A DNA stretch of 44,062 bases from Deltaproteobacteria bacterium (GCA_035063765.1 JAPSFT010000028.1:1-44062), one strand, 5' to 3'; counted from the first letter of the stretch, positions 16,532 to 25,837 are shown. A program made the numbers and translations. Notes: generated by a model from the letters alone, not told the origin.

Positions 16532-17892
16532 GGGCTCTCCTCCACGAGCAGGCGCGCCGCCGCGGCGGCGCCCGAAGCGAGCGCGTCCCCGAAGGCGACG
16601 CCGTCGAAGCAGGCGCCGGCCAGGGCCAGGCGCGGGAAGCGGGCCAGGCGCGCGCGCACCGCCGCGACCGTGCGCGGGTGCTCGCGGCCGGGCTGGGGCA
16701 CCGCGCGCGGCCAGCGCGCGACGCCGAGCGGCGTCGGCTCGCCGAGCAGGCCGAGGGCGCGGTCGAGGTCGCGGAGGAGTGCGGCGGCGAGCCGGTCGTC
16801 GGGGAGATCGAGGAGCTCGGGGCGGCGCGTGCCGCCCGCGAGGAGCGTGAGGAGCGCGCGGCCCGCGGGCGCGCGGCCCGGGAAGAGCTCGCTCATGAAC
16901 AGGCAGCCGAGCAGCGCGTCGGCCTCGCCGCGCGGCACGAGGAAGCCGAAGCCGCGCGGCCGCTCGCGCAGCGCGCCGGGGGCGATCCCGAAGGAGACGC
17001 TCGCGACCGGGGCGTAGGCGATGGCCGCCACCGCCTTCGCGGCCTCCGGATCGAGCGCCTCGAGGAGCGCCGCGCAGGCCGCCCCGGGCAGGGCCAGGAG
17101 GAGGCTCCGCGAAGTCACGGCAGCAGGACCCGATTCCGCTTCGATCTCGATGCGATAGCGCCCCGCCTCGAAGCCGATGCGCGAAGCCCGGGCACGGCGC
17201 CGGAGCGCGCTCCCGAGGGACCCCGCGAGCGCCTCCGCGAGGCCGCCGAGCCCCCCGGCCGCCGACCACGAGCCGGCCCGCCCGCGCGGGCGCCCGCGCG
17301 CGAGCGCTCCGGCCAGGAGCCCGCGCGCGATCGAGCCGTGGCTCCGCTCCGCCTCGACGAGGCTCGGGAAGACGGCCGCGGCGCCGAGCGCGTGCTCGTC
17401 GCCCGCGTACACACCGGTGAGGAAGGGCCCGACGAGGGCCTCGACGGCCTCGCGCCCGAGCCGGCGCGCGCAGAACCCGGCCACCGACTCGCCCTGCCCG
17501 TCGCCGCGGCGCACGAAGGGCTCGGCCAGCAGGCGCGCCTTGGCGCGCGCCGAGAGGAGCGGCGAGCGCGCGAGCGCGAGCGGGCCCATCGGCACCGGCA
17601 CGAGGCGCCCCGCGCGCAGGAGGAAGCGCTCGCGGCCCGCGGGCGACGCCGCGACGAGCTGCGCCTCGAGGCCCGCCGCGCGCACGAAGGCGAGCGCGCC
17701 CGGCCCGAGCCGCAGGGCGTTCGGGCCGCGCTCGACGAGGTAGCCCTCGCGCGCCTCGGTCCAGGCGGCGCCGCCCGCGCGCGCCGCCGCCTCGAGCACC
17801 AGGACCTCGCGCCCGGCCGCGCGCAGCGCGGTCGCCGCGGCGAGGCCCGCCGCGCCGGCGCCGATCACGGCGACGTCGGCGTCGGCCGCCAT
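16528..17892 (-). CDS. hemY: Protoporphyrinogen oxidase, oxygen-dependent (HemY/PPOX type)
   Basis: A 454-residue FAD enzyme that oxidises protoporphyrinogen IX to protoporphyrin IX. The N-terminus has VAVIGAGAAGLAAATAL and LEAAARAGG for FAD binding, then GPNALR. VGPFLTGVYAGDEHALGAAAVFPSL is a strong PPOX signature, as is the C-terminal LALAGACFDGVAFGDALASG. The family is also called HemG or PgoX in some annotations. ATG 17892 shares one base with the hemE stop (TGATG), so the two heme steps are coupled. Oxygen dependence of this enzyme type suggests an aerobic host. Confidence 0.93.
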   Translation of the reverse strand: MAADADVAVIGAGAAGLAAATALRAAGREVLVLEAAARAGGAAWTEAREGYLVERGPNALRLGPGALAFVRAAGLEAQLVAASPAGRERFLLRAGRLVPVPMGPLALARSPLLSARAKARLLAEPFVRRGDGQGESVAGFCARRLGREAVEALVGPFLTGVYAGDEHALGAAAVFPSLVEAERSHGSIARGLLAGALARGRPRGRAGSWSAAGGLGGLAEALAGSLGSALRRRARASRIGFEAGRYRIEIEAESGPAAVTSRSLLLALPGAACAALLEALDPEAAKAVAAIAYAPVASVSFGIAPGALRERPRGFGFLVPRGEADALLGCLFMSELFPGRAPAGRALLTLLAGGTRRPELLDLPDDRLAAALLRDLDRALGLLGEPTPLGVARWPRAVPQPGREHPRTVAAVRARLARFPRLALAGACFDGVAFGDALASGAAAAARLLVEESP

Positions 17893-18935
17893 CAGCCGCC
17901 CGCCGGCGCGAGCGCGCGCGCGGCGCCGGTGAAGGCGCGCACGCCCGCGACGGGCGTCTCGGGCAGGCAGCCGTGGCCGAGGTTCAGCACGTGCCCGCGC
18001 GCCGGCGCCGCCGCCCGCGCGAGCCCGCGCACCATCTCGGCGATCGCCTCGGGCGGCGCCGCGAGCGCGCAGGGGTCGAGGTTGCCCTGGAGGCTCGCGC
18101 GCCGGCCGGCGCGGCGGGCCGCCTCGGCGAGCTCCACGCGCCAGTCGAGCGAGAGCACGTCGGCGCCCGATTCCACCATCTCGTCGAGGACGTGCGCGCC
18201 GTCGTTCACGTAGAGGATGAGCGGCGCGCGGGTGCGCTCCACGCGCTCGGCGATGGCCTGGTGCGTGGGGAGCACCCAGGCCCGGTACTCGGTGCGGGGC
18301 AGGATCCCGGCCCAGGTGTCGAAGAGCTGGACCACCTGGGCGCCGGCCGCGATCTGCGCGTTCAGGTAGGCGACGGTCAGGTCCGTGAGCCGCTCGAGGA
18401 GCGCGCGCAGCACGGCGGGCTCGGCGTAGAGCAGGCGCTTGAGCCCGGCGAAGTGGCGCGAGCCCTGCCCCTCCACGAGGTAGGCCGCCAGCGTGAACGG
18501 CGCCCCCGCGAAGCCGAGCAGCGGCACCTGCTCGGGCTCGAGCGCCGCGCGCAGCCGGCGCAGGATCTCGAAGACGTAGGGGATCGAGCCCGCGAGGTCG
18601 GGGGCGGCGAGGCGCGCGACGTCGTCGCGGGTGCGGATCGGCCGCTCGACGACCGGCCCGGGGCGGAAGTCCACCCCGACGCCGAGCGCCAGGATCGGCA
18701 CGAAGATGTCGCTGAAGAGGATCACGGCCTCGCTGCCGACGAGGCGCAGGGGCTGGAGCGAGAGCTCGACGGCGAGCTCCACGTCGCGGCAGGCGTCGAG
18801 GAAGCTGCCCGCGCCGCGCGCGGCTCGGTACTCGGGCAGGTAGCGCCCGGCCTGGCGCATGAGCCAGACCGGCGGCCGGTCGACCGGCTCGCCGCGGCAG
18901 GCGCGCAGCATCCGCTCGGTGCGCGTGAGGCTCAA
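17892..18935 (-). CDS. hemE: Uroporphyrinogen III decarboxylase
   Basis: A 347-residue protein converting uroporphyrinogen III to coproporphyrinogen III in heme synthesis. Signatures seen: PVWLMRQAGRYLPEYRAAR, ILFSDIFVPILALG with the catalytic Asp, GFAGAPFTLAAYLVEG, FDTWAGIL, LQGNLDPCAL and NLGHGCLPETP. The preferred start is a rare TTG at 18935, overlapping the acyl-CoA dehydrogenase stop by TTGA; it restores the usual N-terminal extension before MLRACRGEPVDRPP. ATG 18911 is the alternative but would clip conserved residues. hemY follows immediately. Confidence 0.95.
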   Translation of the reverse strand: MSLTRTERMLRACRGEPVDRPPVWLMRQAGRYLPEYRAARGAGSFLDACRDVELAVELSLQPLRLVGSEAVILFSDIFVPILALGVGVDFRPGPVVERPIRTRDDVARLAAPDLAGSIPYVFEILRRLRAALEPEQVPLLGFAGAPFTLAAYLVEGQGSRHFAGLKRLLYAEPAVLRALLERLTDLTVAYLNAQIAAGAQVVQLFDTWAGILPRTEYRAWVLPTHQAIAERVERTRAPLILYVNDGAHVLDEMVESGADVLSLDWRVELAEAARRAGRRASLQGNLDPCALAAPPEAIAEMVRGLARAAAPARGHVLNLGHGCLPETPVAGVRAFTGAARALAPAGG

Positions 18936-20074
18936 TAGCCGCCCAGGCGCGCCCAGCGCTCGCGGTGCCAGGCGGCGTCGCCGAAGGTCATCTCCGCGAC
19001 CCGCGCGCGCTTCAGGTAGAAGCCGAGGTCGTACTCGTCGGTCATGCCGACGCCGCCGAAGAGCTGGACCGCCTCGTTGGCGGCGAGCAGGAAGGCGTCC
19101 GAGCAGCGCGCCTTCGCGAGCGAGACGAGCCGCGGGAGCTCGGCGTCGCCCGCGTCGGCGGCGCGCACCGCCGCGAGCGTGGCCGAGCGGGCCAGCTCGA
19201 TCTCCATGAAGACGCGCGCCGCGCGGTGCTTGAGCGCCTGGAACGAGCCGATCGGCACCCCGAACTGCACGCGCGTCTTCAGGTACTGGACCGTGTCCGC
19301 GAAGACCTGGCTCATGGCGCCGAGCATCTCGGCGCACAGGCCGGCGGTGGCGCGGTCGAGCACACGGGCCAGGAGCGCCCCGCCGCCGTCCACCGCGCCC
19401 ACGACCGCCTCGCGCCCGAGCCGGACGCCGTCGAGCCCGAGGAGCGCCGCGCTCCGGTGGTCGATGCGGGTCTGGGGCGTGAGCGACAGGCCGGCGCTCG
19501 CGCGCGGCACGAGGAAGAGCGTGATCCCGGCCTCGTCGCCGGAGGCGCCGCTCGTGCGCGCCGCCACCACGATCGCGTCCGCCACCGCCGCGTCGGGCAC
19601 GGCGATCTTCGCGCCCGAGAGCACGAAGCCCGCGCCCGCAGCCTGCGCGCTCGTCTCGATCCGGAAGGGGTCGAAGCGGCTGCGCGCCTCCTGCCAGGCG
19701 AGGGTCAGGAGCTTCGTGCCGGCCGTGACCCCCGGCAGCCACGCCTGCTGCTGCGCCTCGGAGCCGCCGAGGAGCAGCGCCTGGCCTCCGAGCAGGACGG
19801 TCGCGAGGAAGGGCTCGGGCGCGAGGCGCCGGCCGAGCTCCTCGAGCACGACGGCGAGATCCGCAAGGCCGAGCCCCGCGCCGCCGAGCGCCTCCGGGAA
19901 GGGGATCCCGACCCAGCCGAGCTCCGCCATCTGCTTCCAGAGCGGCCGCGAGAAGCCGGTGGCGTCGCGCGCGTCGCGCAGCGCGCGCACGCGCGCGACC
20001 GGCGAGTGCTCGCGCACGAAGTCGGCGGCGGTCTTCGCGAGGAGCTCCTGGTCCTCCGTCGGCACGAGCGACAT
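18932..20074 (-). CDS. Acyl-CoA dehydrogenase, shorter partner
   Basis: A 380-residue FAD acyl-CoA dehydrogenase. It has the N-terminal helical domain (ELGWVGIPFPEALGGAG), the middle beta-domain, YLKTRVQFGVPIGSFQALKH for FAD and subunit contact, and a C-terminal FGGVGMTDEYDLGFYLKRA. The TDEY glutamate aligns with the catalytic TEY of medium-chain enzymes. It lies 28 bases after a second, different dehydrogenase, resembling the paired FadE28/FadE29-type heteromers that act on steroid or branched acyl-CoA side chains; that substrate is inference. ATG 20074 has a GGAGA ribosome site. The stop overlaps hemE. Confidence 0.9.
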   Translation of the reverse strand: MSLVPTEDQELLAKTAADFVREHSPVARVRALRDARDATGFSRPLWKQMAELGWVGIPFPEALGGAGLGLADLAVVLEELGRRLAPEPFLATVLLGGQALLLGGSEAQQQAWLPGVTAGTKLLTLAWQEARSRFDPFRIETSAQAAGAGFVLSGAKIAVPDAAVADAIVVAARTSGASGDEAGITLFLVPRASAGLSLTPQTRIDHRSAALLGLDGVRLGREAVVGAVDGGGALLARVLDRATAGLCAEMLGAMSQVFADTVQYLKTRVQFGVPIGSFQALKHRAARVFMEIELARSATLAAVRAADAGDAELPRLVSLAKARCSDAFLLAANEAVQLFGGVGMTDEYDLGFYLKRARVAEMTFGDAAWHRERWARLGGY

Positions 20075-20102
20075 CGCGGTCTCCTGGTCCGGCCCGGGCC
20101 GG

Positions 20103-21317
20103 CTAGTCCGGCAGGCCCAGCACGCGCTTGGCGATGATGTTGAGCTGGATCTCGCTGGTGCCGCCCTCGATCGTATTGCCGCGCGAGCGCAGCCACTGGC
20201 GGGTCAGGTCGAGCTCGGCCTCGTCGAAGCCCGGGCCCTCCCAGCCGAGCGCCTGCGGCCCCGCGATCGAGACCTGGAGCTCCATGCGGCGCTGGTTCAG
20301 CTCGGTGCCGTAGATCTTGAACATCGAGCTCTCGGGGCCGGGCGCGTGGCCTGCCCGCGCGGCGTCGCGCGCGCGCTGGGTGGTGAGCACGAAGGCGCGC
20401 GTGTCCATCTCGGCCTGGGCGATGCGATGGCGCAGCGAAGCGTCGGCGAGCGCGCCGTCGGCCGCGACGCCAACGGCCTCGCGCGCGCGCGCCGCGAGTC
20501 CGCGCGTGCGGCCGCCGCCCGAGGCGCCGCCGAAGGCGTCGGCGATCATCGTGCGCTCGTGGGCGAGCAGCGCCTTCGCCACCGTCCAGCCGCCGTTCAC
20601 CTTGCCGACCACGTTCGCGACCGGCACGCGCACGTCGCTCAGGAAGGTCTCGCAGAAGGGCGAGGAGCCCGAGATGAGCGCGATCGGCTTCACGCTGACG
20701 CCGGGGCTCTCCATGTCGAAGAGGAGGAAGGTGATGCCCTCCTGCTTGCGGGCCTCGGGGTCGGTGCGCACGAGGCAGAACATCCAGTCGGCCTGGTCCG
20801 CGTAGGAGGTCCAGACCTTCTGGCCGTTCACGAGGTAGTGGTCGCCCTCCGGCCCCCCCGTCACGAGCACCGCGCGGGTCTGGAGGCCCGCGAGGTCGCT
20901 GCCCGCGCCCGGCTCCGAGTAGCCCTGGCACCAGCGGATCTCGCCGCGACAGATCTTCGGCAGGTGCTCGCGCTTCTGGGCCTCGGTCCCGAACTGGAGC
21001 AGCACGGGCCCGATCATCGTGAGGCCGAAGCCGATCAGGGGCGGGGGCATGCGCCGCTGCGCGAGCTCCTGGCGCAGCACCTTCGCCTCCTCGCGCGAGA
21101 GCCCGCCCCCGCCGTACGGGCGCGGCCACTCGGGCGCGGTGAAGCCGCGCTCGGCGCAGGCGTCGAGCCAGCGCTTCGCGTCGGGGTTCGACCAGACGGC
21201 CTTGCGCCCGCCCCAGATCCCCTCGAGCTCGCCACCGCCGCTTCCCGCCAGCGACGCCGGCGCGTGCTGCTCGAGCCACGCACGGAGCTCGGTGCGGAAG
21301 GTCTCGGGATCGGCCAT
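20103..21317 (-). CDS. Acyl-CoA dehydrogenase, longer partner
   Basis: A 404-residue acyl-CoA dehydrogenase and first gene of the operon. Seen: WPRPYGGGGLSREEAKVL, QGYSEPGAGSDLAGLQTRA (the conserved substrate/FAD loop), NGQKVWTSYA, then a C-terminal SRGNTIEGGTSEIQLNIIAKRVLGLP that contacts FAD across subunits. The pattern is that of FadE29-like partners, which pair with a shorter enzyme such as the next gene. ATG 21317 has GGAGGTGCC directly upstream, and a minus-strand TAGACT box lies at 21335-21340. The substrate is not determined by sequence; steroid, isoprenoid or aromatic acyl-CoA are all possible. Confidence 0.9.
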   Translation of the reverse strand: MADPETFRTELRAWLEQHAPASLAGSGGGELEGIWGGRKAVWSNPDAKRWLDACAERGFTAPEWPRPYGGGGLSREEAKVLRQELAQRRMPPPLIGFGLTMIGPVLLQFGTEAQKREHLPKICRGEIRWCQGYSEPGAGSDLAGLQTRAVLVTGGPEGDHYLVNGQKVWTSYADQADWMFCLVRTDPEARKQEGITFLLFDMESPGVSVKPIALISGSSPFCETFLSDVRVPVANVVGKVNGGWTVAKALLAHERTMIADAFGGASGGGRTRGLAARAREAVGVAADGALADASLRHRIAQAEMDTRAFVLTTQRARDAARAGHAPGPESSMFKIYGTELNQRRMELQVSIAGPQALGWEGPGFDEAELDLTRQWLRSRGNTIEGGTSEIQLNIIAKRVLGLPD

Positions 21318-21495
21318 GGCACCTCCGGGACGGAGCGCGCGAGTCTAACCGAGTCGGGGTCGCGCCGTGCCCGAGCCGCGCCGTCGTCGCGCCGACGGGA
21401 CCTCTCCGCCCCATGGGGATCACGCGAGCCCCGCGCGCGAGCGCGCGGCGGCGGGCGGGCGCGGATCCCCGCGCCTCCGCTAGCTTGCCCGCACC
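21318..21495. promoter_or_regulatory. Divergent promoter region between acyl-CoA dehydrogenase operon and ispH
   Basis: This 178-base gap has a minus-strand TAGACT box about 18 bases before the dehydrogenase start, with a good ribosome site between. On the plus strand TAGCTT (21481-21486) ends 9 bases before the ispH GTG, with no ribosome site. No convincing -35 elements, hairpins or RNA genes are visible. Confidence 0.4.
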
Positions 21496-22434
21496 GTGAA
21501 AGTCCTGCTCGCCAGTCCGCGCGGCTTCTGCGCCGGGGTCGACCGCGCCATCGAGATCGTCGAGCAGTGTCTCGAGCGCTTCGGGCCGCCCGTCTACGTG
21601 CGCCACGAGATCGTCCACAACCGCCACGTGGTCGAGACGCTGCGCGCCAAGGGCGCCGTCTTCGTCGAGGACCCGGCCGAGGCGCCGGCCGGGGCGCTGC
21701 TGGTCTTCAGCGCGCACGGGGTCTCGCCGGCGGTGCGCGCGGCGGCCGCGGCGCGCGGGCTGCGCGTGATCGACGCCACCTGCCCCCTCGTCACCAAGGT
21801 CCACGTCGAGGCGCAGCGCTTCGCGCGCGAGGGCTTCGAGATCGTGCTCGTGGGACACGCCGGGCACGTCGAGGTCGAGGGCACGATGGGGCAGGCGCCC
21901 GAGCGCATGCACCTCGTCGAGAGCGTGGACGACGTGGCGCGGCTCCAGGTCGGCGACCCGACGCGCCTCGCCTGCCTCACCCAGACCACGCTCTCGGTCG
22001 ACGACACGCGCGAGATCCTGGCGGCGCTCGCGGCGCGCTTCCCGGCGATCCGCCTGCCGCGCAAGGACGACATCTGCTACGCGACCCAGAACCGCCAGAA
22101 CGCGGTGAAGCAGCTGACCGGCGAGGCGGAGCTCGTGCTGGTGGTGGGGGCGCCCGAGTCCTCGAACAGCAACCGGCTGGTCGAGATCGCGAACCGCTCG
22201 GGAGCGCGCGGCTACCTCGTGCAGTCGGCGCGCGACATCGACCCGGCCTGGCTCGCCGGCGTGCGCTGCGTGGCGGTGACGGCGGGCGCCTCGGCGCCCG
22301 AGGTGCTCGTGCAGGAGGTGGTGGCGCGGCTGCGCGCGCTCGCCGGGCCCGACACCGAGATCGCGTCGCTGCCGCAGGTGGACGAGGGCGTCGTGTTCCA
22401 GCTTCCCGCGGAGCTGCGCGCTGGCGGAGCCTGA
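21496..22434 (+). CDS. ispH: 4-hydroxy-3-methylbut-2-enyl diphosphate reductase
   Basis: A 312-residue iron-sulfur enzyme making IPP and DMAPP in the last MEP step. The three cluster cysteines appear in [20 protein letters not shown] and [12 protein letters not shown]. Substrate residues are seen in HEIVHN, SAHGVSP, the catalytic-glutamate loop (EVEGTMGQ), QTTLSVDDT and SSNSNRL. Length is typical. Start GTG 21496 follows the TAGCTT box. It supplies the dxs/idi/hpn operon in trans, 12 kb away. The next gene, a MATE exporter, starts about 100 bases downstream. Confidence 0.95.
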   Translation: MKVLLASPRGFCAGVDRAIEIVEQCLERFGPPVYVRHEIVHNRHVVETLRAKGAVFVEDPAEAPAGALLVFSAHGVSPAVRAAAAARGLRVIDATCPLVTKVHVEAQRFAREGFEIVLVGHAGHVEVEGTMGQAPERMHLVESVDDVARLQVGDPTRLACLTQTTLSVDDTREILAALAARFPAIRLPRKDDICYATQNRQNAVKQLTGEAELVLVVGAPESSNSNRLVEIANRSGARGYLVQSARDIDPAWLAGVRCVAVTAGASAPEVLVQEVVARLRALAGPDTEIASLPQVDEGVVFQLPAELRAGGA

Positions 22435-22540
22435 CCCGAGGCCCGGCCGCGCGCGGGCGCGCGAGGAGGCGGAGGTCTCCGGGCCCGAGGATCCCGAGGC
22501 GGCGCCCGCCCTGCCCTCGGCCGCGGTCGCGGCGCACGCC

Positions 22541-23914
22541 GTGGCGCTGCGCCTGTCCGACACGCGCGGGACCGACCGCGAGATCTGGACCCTCGCCTGG
22601 CCCGTGATCGTGTCGCAGGTGCTGGCCAGCGCCGTCAGCCTGATCGACATCGCGATGCTCGGCCGGCTCGGGCCGAACGCGCTCGCCGCCGTCGGCTACG
22701 TGACCCAGTTCTTCTGGCTCTCGCACGCGGTGCTGATGGCGGTGGGGGTGGCGGGGGTCGCGCTGATCGCGCGCGCGCTCGGCGCGGGCGACCCGGCGCG
22801 CGCGCGCGCCGCCCTCGTCGGCTGCCTCGCGGTGGCGCTCGGCGTCTCGGCGACGATCGCGGGGATCGTGCTCGCGGTGCCGCGCGCGGTCCTCGGCCTG
22901 CTCGACGCGAGCCCCGAGGTGATCGAGACCGCCCTCCCCTACCTGCGCCCGATGATGCTCTCGACGCTGCTCTTCGCCGTCTCGATCACCCTCGAGTCGG
23001 GCTTCCGGGCGGCGCGCGACACGCGCACCCCGCTCGGGATCGCGCTCGTCGTGACGGTGGTGAAGACGGGGCTCAACGCGCTCCTGATCTTCGGCCTGGC
23101 CGGCTTCCCGGAGTGGGGCCTCGCGGGGGCCGGGGTGGCGACGGTCGTGGGGCAGGTGGTGGCGATCACGCTGCTCGCCGCCGGGAGCCGGCGCCGCGAG
23201 CTCCGCCCCGCGCTCGGCTTCGGCGTCCGCGACCTCGCGCGCGCGCGCGCCGACCTCGGCGAGGTGACGCGGCTCGCCGCGCCCGCGGTCCTCGAGCGGG
23301 TGGTCCTGAACCTCGCGCTGATGGACTACTTCGCGATGCTCGGCCACTACGGCCCGTCGGCGCTCGCGGCCTACACGGTCGGCGTGCGCATGATGTCGTT
23401 CTCGTGGATCCCCGGGGTCGGCTTCTCGGCGGCCGCCGCCACCCTGGTGGGCCACGCGCTCGGCTCGCGCGACCCGCAGGCCGCCACGCGCGCGGGCTGG
23501 CGGGCGGTGCGCTTCGCGCTCGTGGTCTCGATCGGGCTCGGCGCCGTCTTCGCGCTGGCACGCGGCCCGATCGCGCGCTTCTTCACCGACGACGCGGGGG
23601 TCCTCGCCGCCCTCGGGCCCTTCATGCTGACGCTCGCGCTCTCGCAGCCGCTGCTCGCGATGCACTTCACGCTCTCGGGCGCGCTGCGCGGCGCCGGCGA
23701 CACCGTGACGCCCCTGCTCGCCGCGGCGATCGGCAACTGGGCGCTGCGCGTGCCGCTCGCCTACGCCTTCGTGCGCTTGGACCTGCCGGTGCTCTGGATG
23801 TGGCTCGCGCTGGTCTTCGATCACGTGGCGCGCGCCACCTGGGTGGGCCTCGCCTTCACGCGCGGGCGCTGGCGCGAGCGCGCGGCGGGCGGCGCCGCGA
23901 CGCCCGCCGCCTGA
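22541..23914 (+). CDS. MATE-family efflux transporter
   Basis: A 457-residue membrane protein with about 12 hydrophobic segments in two homologous halves, as in Na+ or H+ coupled multidrug/toxin exporters. Typical text includes AWPVIVSQVLASAVSLIDIAMLGRLG in TM1, ESGFRAARDTRTP between halves, and ALRGAGDTVTPLL late in the protein. GTG 22541 is the first usable start in this frame, without a clear ribosome site; a CTG or a start a little upstream is possible. The substrate is unknown. Its last 59 bases overlap the 3' end of the convergent propeller gene. Confidence 0.9.
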   Translation: MALRLSDTRGTDREIWTLAWPVIVSQVLASAVSLIDIAMLGRLGPNALAAVGYVTQFFWLSHAVLMAVGVAGVALIARALGAGDPARARAALVGCLAVALGVSATIAGIVLAVPRAVLGLLDASPEVIETALPYLRPMMLSTLLFAVSITLESGFRAARDTRTPLGIALVVTVVKTGLNALLIFGLAGFPEWGLAGAGVATVVGQVVAITLLAAGSRRRELRPALGFGVRDLARARADLGEVTRLAAPAVLERVVLNLALMDYFAMLGHYGPSALAAYTVGVRMMSFSWIPGVGFSAAAATLVGHALGSRDPQAATRAGWRAVRFALVVSIGLGAVFALARGPIARFFTDDAGVLAALGPFMLTLALSQPLLAMHFTLSGALRGAGDTVTPLLAAAIGNWALRVPLAYAFVRLDLPVLWMWLALVFDHVARATWVGLAFTRGRWRERAAGGAATPAA

Positions 23915-25100
23915 GCCCGAGCGCGGCGAGTGCGGCCAGCGCTCCCGGCGCAGCACCCGGCTCCGGCACCAGCACCCGCACGCCGAGCGCGGTGCTGGTG
24001 TAGAGGTAGCGCCCGTCGGGGCTGCTGACGCCGCTTGCGATGATGCGGCCGGTCTCGACCCGCGCGATCGGCGCCATCCCACCCGCCTCGTCGCGGGACC
24101 ACGCCATCACCGGAAGCCCGGGCGGGCCGCTCGAGATGCCGGCGAAGAAGACCCGCCTCCCGTCCGGGCGCTGCGCGAACCACGCGAGGGTGCCCGCGAA
24201 GAAGCCGGGCTCCTCGATCGGCCGGGACGCGAGGAAGGAGAGCCGCCCGTCTCCGGGGTCGCGCGTGTAGCGGCGCAGGGCAGCGCCCGCGCCCGGGAAC
24301 GCGCCGCCGTCGAGCACCAGCAGCTCGGCGCCGTCGGGGGTGAGATCCATGTCCGCCGCCAGGTCCGAGAGGAAGGCATCCACGTCGAGCGACTCGACGA
24401 AGGAGAGGGAACCGTCCGGCTCGCGGCGGAGCAGGACGATCGTGTCGAGGAAGACCGGAGGCTCGTCCTGCGCCTGCCGGCGCCCCGATACGTACACGTG
24501 CCGATCGTCCGGGCTCACGGCGAGGAGCCTGGGGATCCCGAGGCCCGAGACGCCCGGGTCGGTGTTCTCGATCCGCTGGGCGAAGGCGAGCGCGCCGGTC
24601 TCGGCGTCCCGCGCGTAGACGACCAGCGCGTCGTAGCCGGGGCTCGTCACGTAGACGCGCTGGCCGTCCCGGCTCGTCGCCAGATCGGAGACGGACCCCC
24701 CGAGCTCCGCCACCTCCACCTCGACCCAGGTGAGCGTGCCGTCGGCCTCGTTGCGCCGGAACGACACGACACCGGCCTCGCCCGCCTCGGAGGCGAGCGC
24801 CAGCACGCCCCGGCCGTCGGGCGGCACGACGACACGGATGCCCTCGCGGCCGAGGAGGTGCTCCTCCACGAACGCGAGCTTGCCGTCCGGCAGGCGGCGC
24901 AGGACGACCAGGAAGTCCGCGCCCGACGCGTAGACGTGGCGGCCGTCGGGGCTCACGGCCACGTCGGTGGTGACGGCCGAGAGGCCCTGGTTCTCCTGGA
25001 GGATCGCCAGCGGGAGCTCGGGCTCGGCCGCCGCGGCCCCGGCGATCACGAGCCCGGCCGCGAGCAGGGCGCCGATCGGCCCTGTCCTCGCCCGCGCCAC
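23856..25100 (-). CDS. Secreted beta-propeller protein with PEP-type C-terminus
   Basis: A 414-residue exported protein. A Sec signal (GALLAAGLVIAGAAAAEPE) is followed by repeated blades such as VAVSPDGRHVYASG, LAVSPDDRHVYVSG and VSSPDGRYLYTST, the lactonase/YVTN-type propeller pattern. The tail VPEPGAAPGALAALAALGLRRRASRRR resembles a PEP-CTERM signal. The start is GTG 25100, just after the DsbA-like stop at 25106; the longer open frame is shadow. Its end overlaps the MATE gene by 59 bases. Enzymatic lactonase activity is not supported by any motif I can see; a surface or scaffold role is more likely. Confidence 0.8.
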   Translation of the reverse strand: MARARTGPIGALLAAGLVIAGAAAAEPELPLAILQENQGLSAVTTDVAVSPDGRHVYASGADFLVVLRRLPDGKLAFVEEHLLGREGIRVVVPPDGRGVLALASEAGEAGVVSFRRNEADGTLTWVEVEVAELGGSVSDLATSRDGQRVYVTSPGYDALVVYARDAETGALAFAQRIENTDPGVSGLGIPRLLAVSPDDRHVYVSGRRQAQDEPPVFLDTIVLLRREPDGSLSFVESLDVDAFLSDLAADMDLTPDGAELLVLDGGAFPGAGAALRRYTRDPGDGRLSFLASRPIEEPGFFAGTLAWFAQRPDGRRVFFAGISSGPPGLPVMAWSRDEAGGMAPIARVETGRIIASGVSSPDGRYLYTSTALGVRVLVPEPGAAPGALAALAALGLRRRASRRRPPRARASARA

Positions 25101-25105
25101 GCCCG

Positions 25106-25837
25106 CTAGCCCTTCAGCTCGTCGTCGATCACCCGCTGGAAGGCGTCGATCGGCTGCGCTCCCGACAGGAAGCGGCCGTTGATGAAGAAGGCGGGCGTCC
25201 CCGACACGCCGAGGCGGTTCGCCTCCGCCTCGTCCTTCGCGATGCGGGCGCGCACGGCCTCCGAGCGGCGGTCCTTCTCGAAGCGCGCGAGGTCGAGCCC
25301 GAGCGCGCGCGCCCACTCGACGTACTTCGCGTCGGACAGCTCCCGCTGGTTCGCGAAGATCTTGTCGTGCATCTCCCAGAACTTGCCCTGCAGGCCGGCG
25401 GCCTCGGCCGCTGCGGCGGCGCCGGGCGCCTCGGGATGGATGCGCAGCGGCAGGTGCTTGTAGACCAGCTTCACCCGGTCGCCGTAGGTCTCGCGGAGCT
25501 GGTCGAGGGTCGGGACGACGCGCGCGCAGAACGGACACTGGAAGTCGCTGTACTCGACGATCGTCACCTCGGCCTCGGCGGGGCCCCGCACCGGGGCGCC
25601 GTCGATCGCGATCTCGACCTTCTTGCTCGGGTCCGGCCCGCGGCGCGCTTCGGCGCGGTCGGCCCGCAGCGGCCCGCCCGCCAGGGCGCCCTCGATCTCG
25701 GCCAGGCTGTCCTGGACGCCGAGCAACACGGCCGTCTGCCCGTCGATCCCGTTCTTCACGACCAGGCTGCCGACGACGATCGCGGCGCCGAGCACCAGCG
25801 CCGCCACCACCGAGCCGCCGCCGGAGCTTCCCGCCAT
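25106..25837 (-). CDS. Membrane-anchored DsbA-like thioredoxin-fold oxidoreductase
   Basis: A 243-residue protein. An N-terminal membrane anchor (VVAALVLGAAIVVGSLVV) leads to a thioredoxin/DsbA domain with the redox motif C-P-F-C (YSDFQCPFCARV), an inserted helical region and the cis-proline loop SGTPAFFINGRFL. It probably oxidises or isomerises disulfides outside the cytoplasmic membrane, like BdbD-type proteins. ATG 25837 is preferred over the open frame to 25879 because GGAGGTGTCC lies directly upstream; a TATGCT box is at 25867-25872 on the minus strand. The neighbouring propeller protein may be a client; that is speculation. Confidence 0.9.
   Translation of the reverse strand: MAGSSGGGSVVAALVLGAAIVVGSLVVKNGIDGQTAVLLGVQDSLAEIEGALAGGPLRADRAEARRGPDPSKKVEIAIDGAPVRGPAEAEVTIVEYSDFQCPFCARVVPTLDQLRETYGDRVKLVYKHLPLRIHPEAPGAAAAAEAAGLQGKFWEMHDKIFANQRELSDAKYVEWARALGLDLARFEKDRRSEAVRARIAKDEAEANRLGVSGTPAFFINGRFLSGAQPIDAFQRVIDDELKG

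Noticed and set aside
23856-25100. 6-phosphogluconolactonase or YVTN lactonase assignment
   Set aside because: Only the propeller blade pattern is shared; a signal peptide and PEP tail point to a secreted structural protein.
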